From NCBI GenBank assembly GCA_029785625.1, contig JAFLZI010000003.1:1-48843 (forward strand): DNA of 48,843 nucleotides. Reading direction: 5' to 3'. Below are positions 33,079 to 42,064 of this stretch, piece by piece. Made by a program: the position numbers and the translations under genes. Origin of the DNA: Nitrososphaerota archaeon. Lineage in GTDB: Archaea; Thermoproteota; Nitrososphaeria; Nitrososphaerales; UBA183. Every line of letters starts with the position of its first letter. The first letter of the stretch is position 1. The notes below the pieces were generated by a model. The model made no database searches. It worked only from the letters and a program-made list of their open reading frames with translations, and was not told the origin of the DNA.

Positions 33079-35043
33079 GTGAAGCCAATGCCTGAAGGAA
33101 GGTTGCTCTGGGAGCCCGACCCGAGCTTCGTCAGGAAGACAGCCATGACGGCCTACACGAATTGGCTGGGGAAGAGGGGCTTCAGCTTCGAAGGGTACGA
33201 CGAGCTCTGGCGGTGGTCGGTGGACGATCTGGAAGGGTTCTGGGGATCCATCTGGAAGTACTTCGACGTGGCCGGCGCCGACTATCCGGTGCTGGCGGAG
33301 AGGAAGATGCCCGGCGCGAAGTGGTTCGAGGGGGCCGAGCTCAACTTCACTGAGCGCGTCTTCGCCAAGGAGAGGGAGGGGGCGGCCCTCGTGTGCAGAG
33401 GAGAGCGGGGCTCGGAGAAGGAGGTCTCCTGGCAGGAGCTCGAGAGGAAGACGGCCGCCCTGGCAAGGAGGCTGAGGGATCTCGGAGTGGTACGAGGGGA
33501 CAGGGTGGCCGGATTCCTTTCGAACGGGCCCGAGGCGGTGGTGGGGCTCCTGGCCGCCGCGAGCGTCGGCGCCATCTGGTCCGGCTGTCCCCCCGAGTTC
33601 GGGGCCCAGGCGGTCGTGGACAGGTTCGGCCAGATAGAGCCGAAGGTGCTGATCGCCGCCGACGGCTACGGCTACGGCGGGAAGTGGACCGACAGGGCGG
33701 ACGAGGTCGCATCCATAGTGAAGGCGGTCCCAAGCGTAGAGAAGGTCATCGCCGTGTCTGGAGGGAGCAAGGGGCGCGGGATATCAGGCGCGGAGGCCTG
33801 GGAGGACGCAGCCGGAGCCAGGGCTGAGTTCGACCACGAGTTCGTCCCCTTCGAGCAGCCGCTCTGGGTCCTGTACTCGTCCGGGACCACGGGGCTCCCG
33901 AAGCCGATAGTGCACTCGCAGGGAGGGATCCTTGTCGAGCTCCTGAAGGCCTTGGCCCTCCACAACGACATAAGGGCGGGGGACCGCTTCTTCTGGTACA
34001 CCACCACCGGGTGGATGATGTGGAACTACCTCGTGGGGGGCCTGCTGCACGGCGCCACCCTCGTCCTCTACAACGGCCACCCCGCCTGGCCCCACCCAGA
34101 CTCCCTGTGGTCCGTGATGGAGGAGACCAAGACGACGTACATGGGCACCAGCGCAGCCTACATCTCCGCCTGCATGAAGGCGGGGGTCGAGCCTCGGAGC
34201 GCCTTCAGGCTGGGCTCGCTGAGGGGGATAGGCTCGACCGGGTCCCCCCTCTCGACGGACGGGTTCGAGTGGGTGTACGCCAAGGTGAAGGACGATGTGT
34301 GGCTCGAGTCGCTGAGCGGGGGGACGGACGTCTGCACCGCTTTCGTCACAGGGTCCCCGACCCTCCCGGTGCACTCCGGGGAGCTGCAGTGCAGGGCGCT
34401 TGGCGCCAGCATCCAGGCCTTCGACGAGAACGGGACCGCGGTCGTCGGCAAGGTCGGGGAGCTTGTCGTCACCGAGCCCATGCCGAGCATGCCCGTCTTC
34501 TTCTGGGGGGACGACGACGGGAGCAGGTACAGGGAGAGCTACTTCGACGCGTACCCGGGGGTCTGGAGGCATGGGGACTGGATAAAGGTGACCAGCCGAG
34601 GGACGTGCATAATCTACGGCCGCTCAGACGCCACGATCAAGAGGCAGGGGGTGAGGATAGGCACCAGCGAAATCTACAAGGCGGTCGAGAAGATCCCTGA
34701 GGTTTCCGACTCCATGGCTGTCGACGTGACGAAGGGAGGGGCCGAGGAGATGGTCCTGTTCGTGTCCCTCAAGGAGGGAGAGCCCCTGGACGATGAGCTG
34801 GTAGCCAAGATCAGGGCGCAGATCAGGGCCGACCTCTCGCCGCGCTACCTCCCAGACAGGGTGGTCGCGGTGCCAGCGATTCCCCGGACCCTCAACGGGA
34901 AGAAGCTCGAAGTGCCGGTGAAGAGGATCCTCGCGGGGGCGGACCCGGAGAAGGTCCTGAACATCGGTTCCCTTGCCGACCCTGCGTCCATGGAATATTT
35001 CGTGAAGCTCGCCAGGGGGCCCCCGGCCGGCGCCGGCGGCTAG
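33079..35043 (+). CDS. Acetoacetyl-CoA synthetase
   Basis: A 654-residue AMP-forming acyl-CoA synthetase. The N-terminal LWEPDPSFVRKTAMTAYTNWLG and the length match acetoacetyl-CoA synthetases. The ATP loop is LYSSGTTGLPKPIVH near residue 268, a GGTDVCTAF block follows near 417, and the C-terminal hinge and lysine are in KRQGVRIGTSEIYK and RTLNGKKLEVPVK. It activates acetoacetate or a related short 3-oxoacid with CoA, giving substrate for the thiolases nearby. GTG at 33079 is leaderless with cttataacgg (33051-33060) 25 bases upstream; an ATG three codons later is the alternative. Confidence 0.9.
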   Translation: MKPMPEGRLLWEPDPSFVRKTAMTAYTNWLGKRGFSFEGYDELWRWSVDDLEGFWGSIWKYFDVAGADYPVLAERKMPGAKWFEGAELNFTERVFAKEREGAALVCRGERGSEKEVSWQELERKTAALARRLRDLGVVRGDRVAGFLSNGPEAVVGLLAAASVGAIWSGCPPEFGAQAVVDRFGQIEPKVLIAADGYGYGGKWTDRADEVASIVKAVPSVEKVIAVSGGSKGRGISGAEAWEDAAGARAEFDHEFVPFEQPLWVLYSSGTTGLPKPIVHSQGGILVELLKALALHNDIRAGDRFFWYTTTGWMMWNYLVGGLLHGATLVLYNGHPAWPHPDSLWSVMEETKTTYMGTSAAYISACMKAGVEPRSAFRLGSLRGIGSTGSPLSTDGFEWVYAKVKDDVWLESLSGGTDVCTAFVTGSPTLPVHSGELQCRALGASIQAFDENGTAVVGKVGELVVTEPMPSMPVFFWGDDDGSRYRESYFDAYPGVWRHGDWIKVTSRGTCIIYGRSDATIKRQGVRIGTSEIYKAVEKIPEVSDSMAVDVTKGGAEEMVLFVSLKEGEPLDDELVAKIRAQIRADLSPRYLPDRVVAVPAIPRTLNGKKLEVPVKRILAGADPEKVLNIGSLADPASMEYFVKLARGPPAGAGG

Positions 35044-35089
35044 CGAGATTCGGAAGCAGATTAATACCCGCATTTTCAGCGAAAAGACC

Positions 35090-36442
35090 GTGCCGGAACA
35101 GAGGAAGGTCTACATGGTCTCCGGCGGGGTGACCAAGTTCGCGAAGGCCCACCCGGATATGGACTTCCGGCTTATGGTGAAGCGAGCCTTCGACTACGCC
35201 ATGAAGGACGTCCCCGACCTGCGGACTTCCGACATCGAAAGCAGTAGGATATCGTACTTCTCAGACCACTTCGCCCGGCAGCTGAAGGCGGCTTCCATGG
35301 TCCAAGACTACCTGGGGCTTAACCCGAGGGACTCGAGGAGGATCGAGTGGGGAGGGGCGACGGGAGGTCAGGCCATCCAGGCGGGCTGGGAGGCGGTGGC
35401 CAGCGGAAGGAACGAGGTGTGCCTGGTCGCCGGGTTCGAGACGATGTCGCACGTCGAGACGTGGAAGGGGAACGAGTTCATCGCCCTCGCCTCGGACACC
35501 AACTTCGACTATCCGGTGGGAGGGTTCTACACCGGGTATTACGCGCTGATGGTCCAGCGGCACATCTACGAGTACCTGAGGAAGACGAAGTTCGCTCACA
35601 TCAAGGACGAGAAGAAGGCGCAGAGGGCGGCCACCGAGGAGGCGAAGAGGATCATGGCCATGGTGTCTGTGAAGAACCACGTCAACGCGCAGCACAACCC
35701 CTACTCGCAGTACCCTGAGAAGCTGACGATGAAGGAGGCCCTCGGGAGGGAGATGGTCGCCTACCCGCTGAACAGGCCCATGATCTGCACCATGAGCGAC
35801 GGGGCCGCTGTCGCGATACTCGCCTCCGAAGACGTCGCTTTCAAGTACACGGACCACCCGGTGCTGATCAAGGGGGTCGGGTGCGGCACCGACACCATGA
35901 GGCTGGCGGACAGGCCCCACGGGAGCGTGCCGCTGTTCGCTTGGGAGAAGGCGGAGCACTACTCCGACCTGAAGTACCCGGGGGTCCACTCGTTCCGCGC
36001 GGGGAGGGCCGCCGCCCTCGAAGCGTACAAGAACGCCGGCGTGAAGGATCCGAAGAAGGAGCTGGACTTCGTCGAGCTCCACGACGCCTACGCGAGCTCC
36101 GAGATACAGACCTACGAGGACATCGGGCTCTGCGAGTACGGCGAAGGATACGACTTTGTCGACCAGGGGCACCCGTTCCTCGAAGGGATGGACTACGGGC
36201 TCGACCTCCCCCACAGAGGGACGGTCCCGGTCAACCCGTCTGGGGGGCTGATCGCCTGCGGCCATCCGGTGGGTGCGACCGGGATAATGCAGGGGGTCTT
36301 CGCGTTCTGGCAGCTGCAGGGTAGCATCGGGAGGCACTTCGGGAACGAAAGGCTGCAGATCAGGAACGCGAAGCGCGGGCTCATCCACTCCCACGCCGGG
36401 ACCGGGAGCTCGGTGACCGTCACGATAATGGAGAGGGCGTAG
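35090..36442 (+). CDS. Thiolase-fold (SCPx-like) protein lacking the nucleophilic Cys
   Basis: A 450-residue thiolase-superfamily protein of the archaeal/SCPx branch. Where active thiolases have ACASGG, this protein reads GGATGG with Gly89 in place of Cys. Other motifs are kept: VELHDAYASSEIQTYEDIGL with Tyr334, and ACGHPVGATG with His392. The next gene, 1 base after its stop, encodes a DUF35 zinc-ribbon/OB protein, the usual partner of this branch. Loss of the Cys makes thiolytic cleavage through an acyl-enzyme unlikely. A retro-aldol activity like that of steroid side-chain aldolases, or a scaffold role, is possible. GTG at 35090 is leaderless with ttaatac 26 bases upstream. Confidence 0.85.
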   Translation: MPEQRKVYMVSGGVTKFAKAHPDMDFRLMVKRAFDYAMKDVPDLRTSDIESSRISYFSDHFARQLKAASMVQDYLGLNPRDSRRIEWGGATGGQAIQAGWEAVASGRNEVCLVAGFETMSHVETWKGNEFIALASDTNFDYPVGGFYTGYYALMVQRHIYEYLRKTKFAHIKDEKKAQRAATEEAKRIMAMVSVKNHVNAQHNPYSQYPEKLTMKEALGREMVAYPLNRPMICTMSDGAAVAILASEDVAFKYTDHPVLIKGVGCGTDTMRLADRPHGSVPLFAWEKAEHYSDLKYPGVHSFRAGRAAALEAYKNAGVKDPKKELDFVELHDAYASSEIQTYEDIGLCEYGEGYDFVDQGHPFLEGMDYGLDLPHRGTVPVNPSGGLIACGHPVGATGIMQGVFAFWQLQGSIGRHFGNERLQIRNAKRGLIHSHAGTGSSVTVTIMERA

Positions 36443-36443
36443 A

Positions 36444-36977
36444 TTGGCCGCGCCGAAGAAGTTCTCGAAGTTCAGGGACGTGATGAAGGAGGTCAACGCC
36501 AAGGGCGCCGCCATCTACAGGAACCCGGTGGGGACGGAGGACCTGGTCATACTTTCCCCGTACACCGTCAAGTACATCCACAGCTACGCCGAGGACTCGC
36601 CTTTCTTCCTGGGGCTGGCCGAGGGGAAGCTGATGGGGAGCGAGTGCAAGACCTGCCGCTACCGGTACGCCACGCCGCGTAGCCACTGCATGAACTGCGG
36701 CGGCGAGACCAAGTGGTTCACGCTCCCGAAGGAAGGGCACGTCCACTCTTGGACCACCTGCTACTACGGGGGCGAGGAGTTCCTCAAGGAGACGCCGTTC
36801 AACCTGGCGCTCGTGGAGTTCGACGGCGTGGACACCCTCTTGTTGACGAGGCTGAAGGGAGCCAAGGAGGCGGACATCTTCATCGGGATGAAGGTAAAGG
36901 CTGTGTTCCGCGACTCACCCAGGTACCTCATCTCTGACGTGCACTTCGTGCCTTCGGAGAAGACAAGGAAGAAGTGA
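36444..36977 (+). CDS. DUF35 OB-fold protein with zinc ribbon, partner of the thiolase-like protein
   Basis: A 177-residue protein. A helical N-terminus is followed by a rubredoxin-like zinc ribbon (CKTCRYRYATPRSHCMNC near residues 70-87) and an OB-fold (VHSWTTCYYGGEEFLKETPFNLALVEFDGVDTLLLTRL). DUF35 proteins form complexes with thiolases, HMG-CoA synthase or SCPx-like aldolases and help channel CoA esters. TTG at 36444 lies 1 base after the stop of the thiolase-like gene, so the pair should be made together. Both Cys pairs are intact, so zinc binding is expected. Confidence 0.9.
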   Translation: MAAPKKFSKFRDVMKEVNAKGAAIYRNPVGTEDLVILSPYTVKYIHSYAEDSPFFLGLAEGKLMGSECKTCRYRYATPRSHCMNCGGETKWFTLPKEGHVHSWTTCYYGGEEFLKETPFNLALVEFDGVDTLLLTRLKGAKEADIFIGMKVKAVFRDSPRYLISDVHFVPSEKTRKK

Positions 36978-36985
36978 GCCGGGCC

Positions 36986-37900
36986 CTAGGGCTTGGCCGG
37001 AGTCAGCCACTTTGAGTAGCGCTCGACCTTCCCGTGGATGGTCTGGTCGTAGAGCTTCGCGAGCCTGTCGGTGACCGGGGCGCCGTCGTCCCCGATCTTC
37101 CTCCCGTCGATTTCGCTCACCCTGGCGATTCCGGCCGCGGTGCCGCTGAAGAACACCTCGTCCGAGGTGTAAAGCTCCTCCTTGGTGGCGTCGTTCCTGT
37201 AGAAGGTGATATTCTCGTCCCGGGCGAACTGGATCACGGTATCCCGGGTTATCCCCCTGAGTATCCCAGAGCTTGCTGGGGGGGTGCTGAGGATCCCGTC
37301 CTTGACCCTGAATATGTTCTCCCCCGGCCCCTCGGCCACCATGCCGTTGGAGTTCAGGAGTATGGCCTCGTCGTACCCAGCCGCGACGGCCTGCATCTTG
37401 GCCAGGGCCGAGTTGGCGTAGTTTGCCGCGCACTTCGCCTGGACCGGCATCGCCCTCGAGTCGATCCTGACCCAGTTGGTTATCGTTGCCCTGACCCCCT
37501 TCTTGGCTGTGTCGCCGAGGTAAGCCCCCCACTCCCAGGAGGCGATGGCCATGGATATCTTGCTGGTCAGGGGGTTGAGCCCCATCTCGCCGTACCCTGT
37601 GAACGCTATCGGTCTGATGTAGCACTCCTTCGCCGGGTTGTTCTTCACGACGTCTACGCACGCCTGGATTATCTCCTTCGCCGAGTAGCCCAGGTTCATC
37701 CTGTAGATCTTCGCGCTGTTCATGAAGCGCTCGATGTGCTCGGGGAGCCTGAATATCGCTGTCCCCTTTGGGGTTTCGAAGGCCCTGATCCCTTCGAATA
37801 TCGCCATGCCATAATGGAGCCCGTGTGTGAGGACGTGTATCTTCGCGTCGTCCCAGGGGACGAGCTTCCCGTCCATCCAGATCTTCTTCTGCGGATTCAT
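36986..37900 (-). CDS. ilvE: Branched-chain amino-acid aminotransferase
   Basis: A 304-residue class-IV aminotransferase. The PLP lysine is in QAKCAANYANSALAKMQA near residue 155, and MVAEGPGENIF near residue 188 is the family glutamate block; the N-terminal HYGMAIFEGIRAF is also typical. It transfers amino groups between Val, Leu or Ile and 2-oxoglutarate. In this neighbourhood it may start branched-chain amino-acid breakdown toward acyl-CoAs, or serve synthesis. ATG at 37900 has a cctaaatacc box (37924-37933) about 28 bases upstream, giving a leaderless message. It converges on the DUF35 gene. Confidence 0.94.
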   Translation of the reverse strand: MNPQKKIWMDGKLVPWDDAKIHVLTHGLHYGMAIFEGIRAFETPKGTAIFRLPEHIERFMNSAKIYRMNLGYSAKEIIQACVDVVKNNPAKECYIRPIAFTGYGEMGLNPLTSKISMAIASWEWGAYLGDTAKKGVRATITNWVRIDSRAMPVQAKCAANYANSALAKMQAVAAGYDEAILLNSNGMVAEGPGENIFRVKDGILSTPPASSGILRGITRDTVIQFARDENITFYRNDATKEELYTSDEVFFSGTAAGIARVSEIDGRKIGDDGAPVTDRLAKLYDQTIHGKVERYSKWLTPAKP

Positions 37901-37992
37901 GGCTGAACTCGGGCCAGAGAGGACGGTATTTAGGGACAGCGCTCTTCTTTAACCGGTTCCGTTTAAACGAAGCAGCGTTGAAGCCCAGCGGC

Positions 37993-39171
37993 ATGGCCGA
38001 CCCAGTGATACTGTCAGCCTGCAGGACGCCCATCGGGAAGTTCGGCAAGAGCCTGGTCGGCGTTGCGGCTACGGAGCTCGGAGCTCTGGTTATCGAGGAG
38101 GCGATGAAGAGGGCCAGGGTCGACCCGGGGGAGGTCGACGAGGCGGTCATGGGGAACGTCGTGTCTGCCGGCCTCGGCCAGAACCCGGCGAGGCAGGCGG
38201 CGGTGCACGCCGGCGTCCCCTTCGGCGTGGGCTCATTTACGGTCAACAAGGTCTGCGGGTCAGGGCTCAAGGCCGTGATGCTGGCAGCGCAGTCAGTCAA
38301 GGCCGGGGACAACGAAATCGTGGTCGCAGGCGGGATGGAGAGCATGAGCAACGTCCCCTATCTCGCCAAGGGGGTCAGGTGGGGGACCAAGTTCGGGGAC
38401 GCGAGGCTCCTGGACGGGATGATCACGGACGGCCTTTGGGACGCCTATCACGACTACCACATGGGGGTGACCGGGGAGAACGTGGCGAAGAGGTTCCGCA
38501 TCTCTAGGGAGGAGGCGGACGAGTTCGCCTACCTGAGCCACATGAAGGCGGCCAAGGCGTCCGAGGACGGGACCTTCGAGCGGGAGAAGGTGAAGGTGAA
38601 GATCAAGCGGGAGGGGGGCGAGATCGCCGAGTTCTCGACCGACGAGTGCGTGAGGGGGGACACCACCCGCGAGAAGCTGGCCAGGCTCAAGCCGGTCTTC
38701 AAGCCCGACGGCGTGCTGACTGCCGGCAACTCGTCGCAGCTGAGCGACGGCGCCTCGGCCCTCGTCGTCGCGTCGCAGGAGGCGGCGGACAGGCTCGGCG
38801 TCAAGCCGCTGGCGAGGATCAGAGGCTACGGGACGGGGGGCCTCGAGCCTGCGCGGGTCATGGAAGCTCCGATCCCCACCACCAGGGCCCTGCTCAGGAA
38901 GCTGAAGATGGAGGTGGGCGACGTCGACATCTTCGAGCACAACGAAGCGTACTCGACCGCGTCCATAGCCGTGAGAAGGGCACTGGGGGTCGACGAGTCC
39001 AGGTTCAACGTCTGGGGCGGGGCCGTGGCCCTTGGCCACCCCATCGGATGCAGCGGGGCGCGGGTGCTGACCACCCTCATCCATGGGATGAAGAGGGAGG
39101 GGAAGAGGACAGGCCTTGCGACCCTCTGCCTTGGGGGCGGGAACGCGGTCTCTATGGTGTTGGAGGCTTGA
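37993..39171 (+). CDS. Acetyl-CoA C-acetyltransferase (canonical thiolase)
   Basis: A 392-residue type-II thiolase with all catalytic residues: Cys88 in NKVCGSGLKA, the EHNEAYSTAS stretch, His in GHPIGCSGAR, and the second Cys in TLCLGGGNA. It condenses or cleaves acetoacetyl-CoA. ATG at 37993 gives the standard N-terminus MADPVILSACRTPIGKFGKSL; TTG at 37978 is possible. Two A/T boxes, ctttaacc (37947-37954) and gtttaaac (37960-37967), fit TTG and ATG respectively. Its 3' end overlaps the convergent acyl-CoA ligase by 20 bases. It contrasts with the Cys-less paralogue at 35090. Confidence 0.94.
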   Translation: MADPVILSACRTPIGKFGKSLVGVAATELGALVIEEAMKRARVDPGEVDEAVMGNVVSAGLGQNPARQAAVHAGVPFGVGSFTVNKVCGSGLKAVMLAAQSVKAGDNEIVVAGGMESMSNVPYLAKGVRWGTKFGDARLLDGMITDGLWDAYHDYHMGVTGENVAKRFRISREEADEFAYLSHMKAAKASEDGTFEREKVKVKIKREGGEIAEFSTDECVRGDTTREKLARLKPVFKPDGVLTAGNSSQLSDGASALVVASQEAADRLGVKPLARIRGYGTGGLEPARVMEAPIPTTRALLRKLKMEVGDVDIFEHNEAYSTASIAVRRALGVDESRFNVWGGAVALGHPIGCSGARVLTTLIHGMKREGKRTGLATLCLGGGNAVSMVLEA

Positions 39172-40834
39172 ACTCCCTGAGCTTCCGCCGGAGGACCTTC
39201 CCTATCAGGGTCTTCGGGAGCTCCTGGACGAATTCCACCTCCTTCGGGACCTTGAACTTCGCGAGCCGCTTCTGACAGTACTCGATCAGCTCCTGGGCGC
39301 TGACTTTCTTGGCCGGGTCCTTCAGGACCACGAACGCCTTCACAGCTTCCCCGCTGAATTCGTCCGGGACCCCGATCACCCCGGCCTCCTTCACGTCAGG
39401 GTGCTCGAAGAGGACGTCCTCCACCTCCCTCGGGTAGACCTTGAGGCCCCCGACGTTGACCATGTCCTTCTTCCTGTCCACGATGTAGAAGTAGCCTTCG
39501 GGGTCCATCTTGGCTATGTCCCCCGTGAGGAACCAGCCGTCCTTCAGCACCGCGTCGGTCTCCTCCTTCTGGTTCCAGTATCCCCTCATGACCTGGGGGC
39601 CCTTCACCGCGAGCTCGCCGACCTCCCCCACCTTCAGGGCCTTCTCCCTGTCGGACAGGTCCACTATCTTGGCGTCCGTCTCGCTGAAGGGGGGCCCTAT
39701 GGACCCGTCCTTGACCACCCCCCCGCTCACGGGGTTGCAGTGGGTCACGGGGCTCGTCTCCGACAGCCCGTACCCCTCGACGAGGTTCCCCCCGGTCAGT
39801 TCGATGAACTTCTTCCTGACAGCCGGAGGGAGCGCGGAACCCCCCGAGAGGCAGGCCCGGACGGAGCGGAGGTTGTACTTCCCCGCTTCCGGCTTGCTGT
39901 TGATGGCGATGTACATGGCGGGGGCCCCGGAGAAGATGCTCACCTTCTGGCTCTGTATTGTCTTCATCACCTCCTCCACGTGGAAGCTAGGAAGGAGGAC
40001 CATCGCCGCACCGGCAGCGAGGGGAGCGTTCATGGTCACCGTGAGCCCGTAGATGTGGTAGAGCGGGAGGACGCAGAGGGAGATGTCTCGCTCTGTGATG
40101 GGGAAGAGGCTGACGCCGTACTCGGCGTTGGACACGAGGTTGTAGTGGGTGAGCATCGCCCCCTTCGACACCCCGGTGGTCCCCCCCGTGTACTGCAGGA
40201 CGGCCACGTCGTTGACCGGGTCGACGGCGGCGAAGGCGGCCGCGGGGGCGCTGGACTCGACCAGGGTCGCGAAGTCTAATGTGTTGCTGCGGGGGACGTC
40301 CTTGATCCCGGCGAGGCCGGCAAGGCGCCGCTTCAGCCCCGGCAGGTAGTCGCCGAGGCCCGTCGCTATGACGTGCCTGAGGTTGAGCCTCCCCCGGCAA
40401 CCTTCCAGGCTGCTGAACAGGTCCATCCCCCTGGCGACCGTACGGCTCGCTATGACGACCTCCGCACCAGAGTCCCTGAGCTGATGCTCCAGCTCCCTCT
40501 CCTTGTACACCGGGTTGCACATGACGACCATCCCGCCGACCTTCAGGATGCCGAAGTAGGCGATGACGAGCTGCGGGATGTTGGGGAGGAATACCGCGAC
40601 CCTGTCCCCCTTCTTGACCCCGAGCCCCGCCAGGGCGGATGCGAACCTCGAAGAAAGGTCGTCCACCTCGGCGTAGGTGAAGTCACGGCCCTGGTAATGG
40701 AGGCAGCGGTTCTCCGGGTGGAGCTTAGCCGAGTCGGTCAGCAGGGCATAGAGCGGCCTCACCCGGGGCCGGGGGACTGCGTATCTCTCCCCGACCTTCG
40801 CCTTCAGCCACGGACGCTCGAGGGTCTCCTGCAT
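39152..40834 (-). CDS. Long-chain-type acyl-CoA synthetase (AMP-forming)
   Basis: A 560-residue adenylate-forming ligase. The ATP loop is LQYTGGTTGVSKGAMLTH near residue 215, the VEGYGLSETSP block is near 360, DGWFLTGDIA near 435 and the hinge DRKKDMVNVGGLKVYPREVE near 450; the C-terminal lysine lies in LIGKVLRRKL. It activates a medium- or long-chain fatty acid or a similar carboxylate with CoA for oxidation by the neighbouring enzymes. Chain length is not readable. ATG at 40834 has atccttaagg (40859-40868) about 28 bases upstream. Confidence 0.92.
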   Translation of the reverse strand: MQETLERPWLKAKVGERYAVPRPRVRPLYALLTDSAKLHPENRCLHYQGRDFTYAEVDDLSSRFASALAGLGVKKGDRVAVFLPNIPQLVIAYFGILKVGGMVVMCNPVYKERELEHQLRDSGAEVVIASRTVARGMDLFSSLEGCRGRLNLRHVIATGLGDYLPGLKRRLAGLAGIKDVPRSNTLDFATLVESSAPAAAFAAVDPVNDVAVLQYTGGTTGVSKGAMLTHYNLVSNAEYGVSLFPITERDISLCVLPLYHIYGLTVTMNAPLAAGAAMVLLPSFHVEEVMKTIQSQKVSIFSGAPAMYIAINSKPEAGKYNLRSVRACLSGGSALPPAVRKKFIELTGGNLVEGYGLSETSPVTHCNPVSGGVVKDGSIGPPFSETDAKIVDLSDREKALKVGEVGELAVKGPQVMRGYWNQKEETDAVLKDGWFLTGDIAKMDPEGYFYIVDRKKDMVNVGGLKVYPREVEDVLFEHPDVKEAGVIGVPDEFSGEAVKAFVVLKDPAKKVSAQELIEYCQKRLAKFKVPKEVEFVQELPKTLIGKVLRRKLREFKPPTP

Positions 40835-40939
40835 GGGCCACGGATGCCCCCAAACTTGCCTTAAGGATATCCCCCCGGGCGCCGGAGCGGCGCTCTAGGC
40901 TTAAGTATGGACGGCCACGGTGTTGAATCGGACCCGAAT

Positions 40940-42061
40940 ATGTCTCAGGCCGGGGAGAAGTTTCTCATCCTCTGCGTCGACAGGGACGACGACCTCAGGT
41001 CCAAGGCTAGGGTTGAGTCCCCTGTGGTCGGGAGAGGAGCGGCCATCGAGGCGGCGACGAAGCTAGCGCTGGCTGACCCGGAGGAGGCGGACGCCAACGC
41101 CATCTTCGCGGCGATCAAGAAGTACGACGAGCTCGTCCTGTCGAAGACGCCCTGTGAGATCGCGGTGGTGTGCGGCGACCCCGACAGGGGGTTCCAGGCC
41201 GATAGGAAGGTCGGGAGGCAGGTCGCAGCCGTGCTCCAGGGAGGGAGCTACGCCGGGGTGGTCCTCGTATCCGACGGAGGGGAAGACGAGCAGGTGATCC
41301 CCATCATCCAGAGCCAAAAGCCGATCGTCTCCGTGCAGAGGGTGACGGTGAAGCACAGCCAGACCGTGGAGGAGACCTACGAGGTCCTCGGCAGGTACCT
41401 GAGGATGCTTGTGTTCGACCCGCACTACTCGAAGTACGCGCTGGGCGTCCCCGGCCTGATCCTCGTCCTCGCCGGCATCCTGATAGTCTCCAACAGGGCC
41501 TTCGAGGCCGGGATCGCCTCCCTCCTGATCATAGGCGGAGCGTTCCTGGTCAGGGGGTTCAGCATCGACAGGAACGTGACCGGCCTGCTCCACAGGGGCC
41601 CCACGGGTTTCCTCAGGTTCTTCTCGCTGGTGGCCGGGCTGATCGTGGGCATCGTCGGCATCCTAACCGGCTACGGATCCATGGTAGGCAACACCGCGGC
41701 GGTCAACGCCGTGGTCGCCAACCCGGCGGCCATCCTCGTCTACGGAGGGATCCTCGCGGGGGACTTCATAGGCGGGAGCCTGGACTTCGTGTGGGGTGGC
41801 ATAGCCATCTACGCCGCCGGGGCCCTGCTTTCCCACCTGGCGAGGGGGAGCCCCCGCTGGAACAGGGACATCTTCGTGCTGGTGATGCTGGCCATACTCT
41901 ATCTCCCGTTCCAGACGTTCTCGCTCTACCTCGTGAGCGGGAACGCCCAGTCGACCTTCCTGCTGATCTCCGCGGTCCTCATCGGCCTGGCTGCGATCTT
42001 CGCGCTCACCACAGTGATTTATCCGCGGGTGCGCAGCAGGGGCCCCACAGAAAACGAGTAG
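40940..42061 (+). CDS. DUF373 family membrane protein
   Basis: A 373-residue archaeal DUF373 protein. The soluble N-terminal domain has LILCVDRDDDLRSKARVESPVVGR near residue 6 and a nucleotide-like VVCGDPDRGFQADRKV; from about residue 165 to the end there are six or seven membrane helices. The function is unknown; family genes often sit near cis-prenyltransferase, as here, hinting at a role in lipid or glycan metabolism. The frame has an ATG at 40907 but it overlaps the gcttaag TATA-like box (40899-40905), so transcription would begin downstream of it; ATG at 40940 is preferred. UppS follows after 3 bases. Confidence 0.87.
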   Translation: MSQAGEKFLILCVDRDDDLRSKARVESPVVGRGAAIEAATKLALADPEEADANAIFAAIKKYDELVLSKTPCEIAVVCGDPDRGFQADRKVGRQVAAVLQGGSYAGVVLVSDGGEDEQVIPIIQSQKPIVSVQRVTVKHSQTVEETYEVLGRYLRMLVFDPHYSKYALGVPGLILVLAGILIVSNRAFEAGIASLLIIGGAFLVRGFSIDRNVTGLLHRGPTGFLRFFSLVAGLIVGIVGILTGYGSMVGNTAAVNAVVANPAAILVYGGILAGDFIGGSLDFVWGGIAIYAAGALLSHLARGSPRWNRDIFVLVMLAILYLPFQTFSLYLVSGNAQSTFLLISAVLIGLAAIFALTTVIYPRVRSRGPTENE

Positions 42062-42064
42062 CAC

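Noticed and set aside
37960..37967. GTTTAAAC palindrome before the thiolase gene
   Set aside because: It is a single A/T-rich 8-base palindrome at TATA position, so a TATA-like box explains it without an operator.
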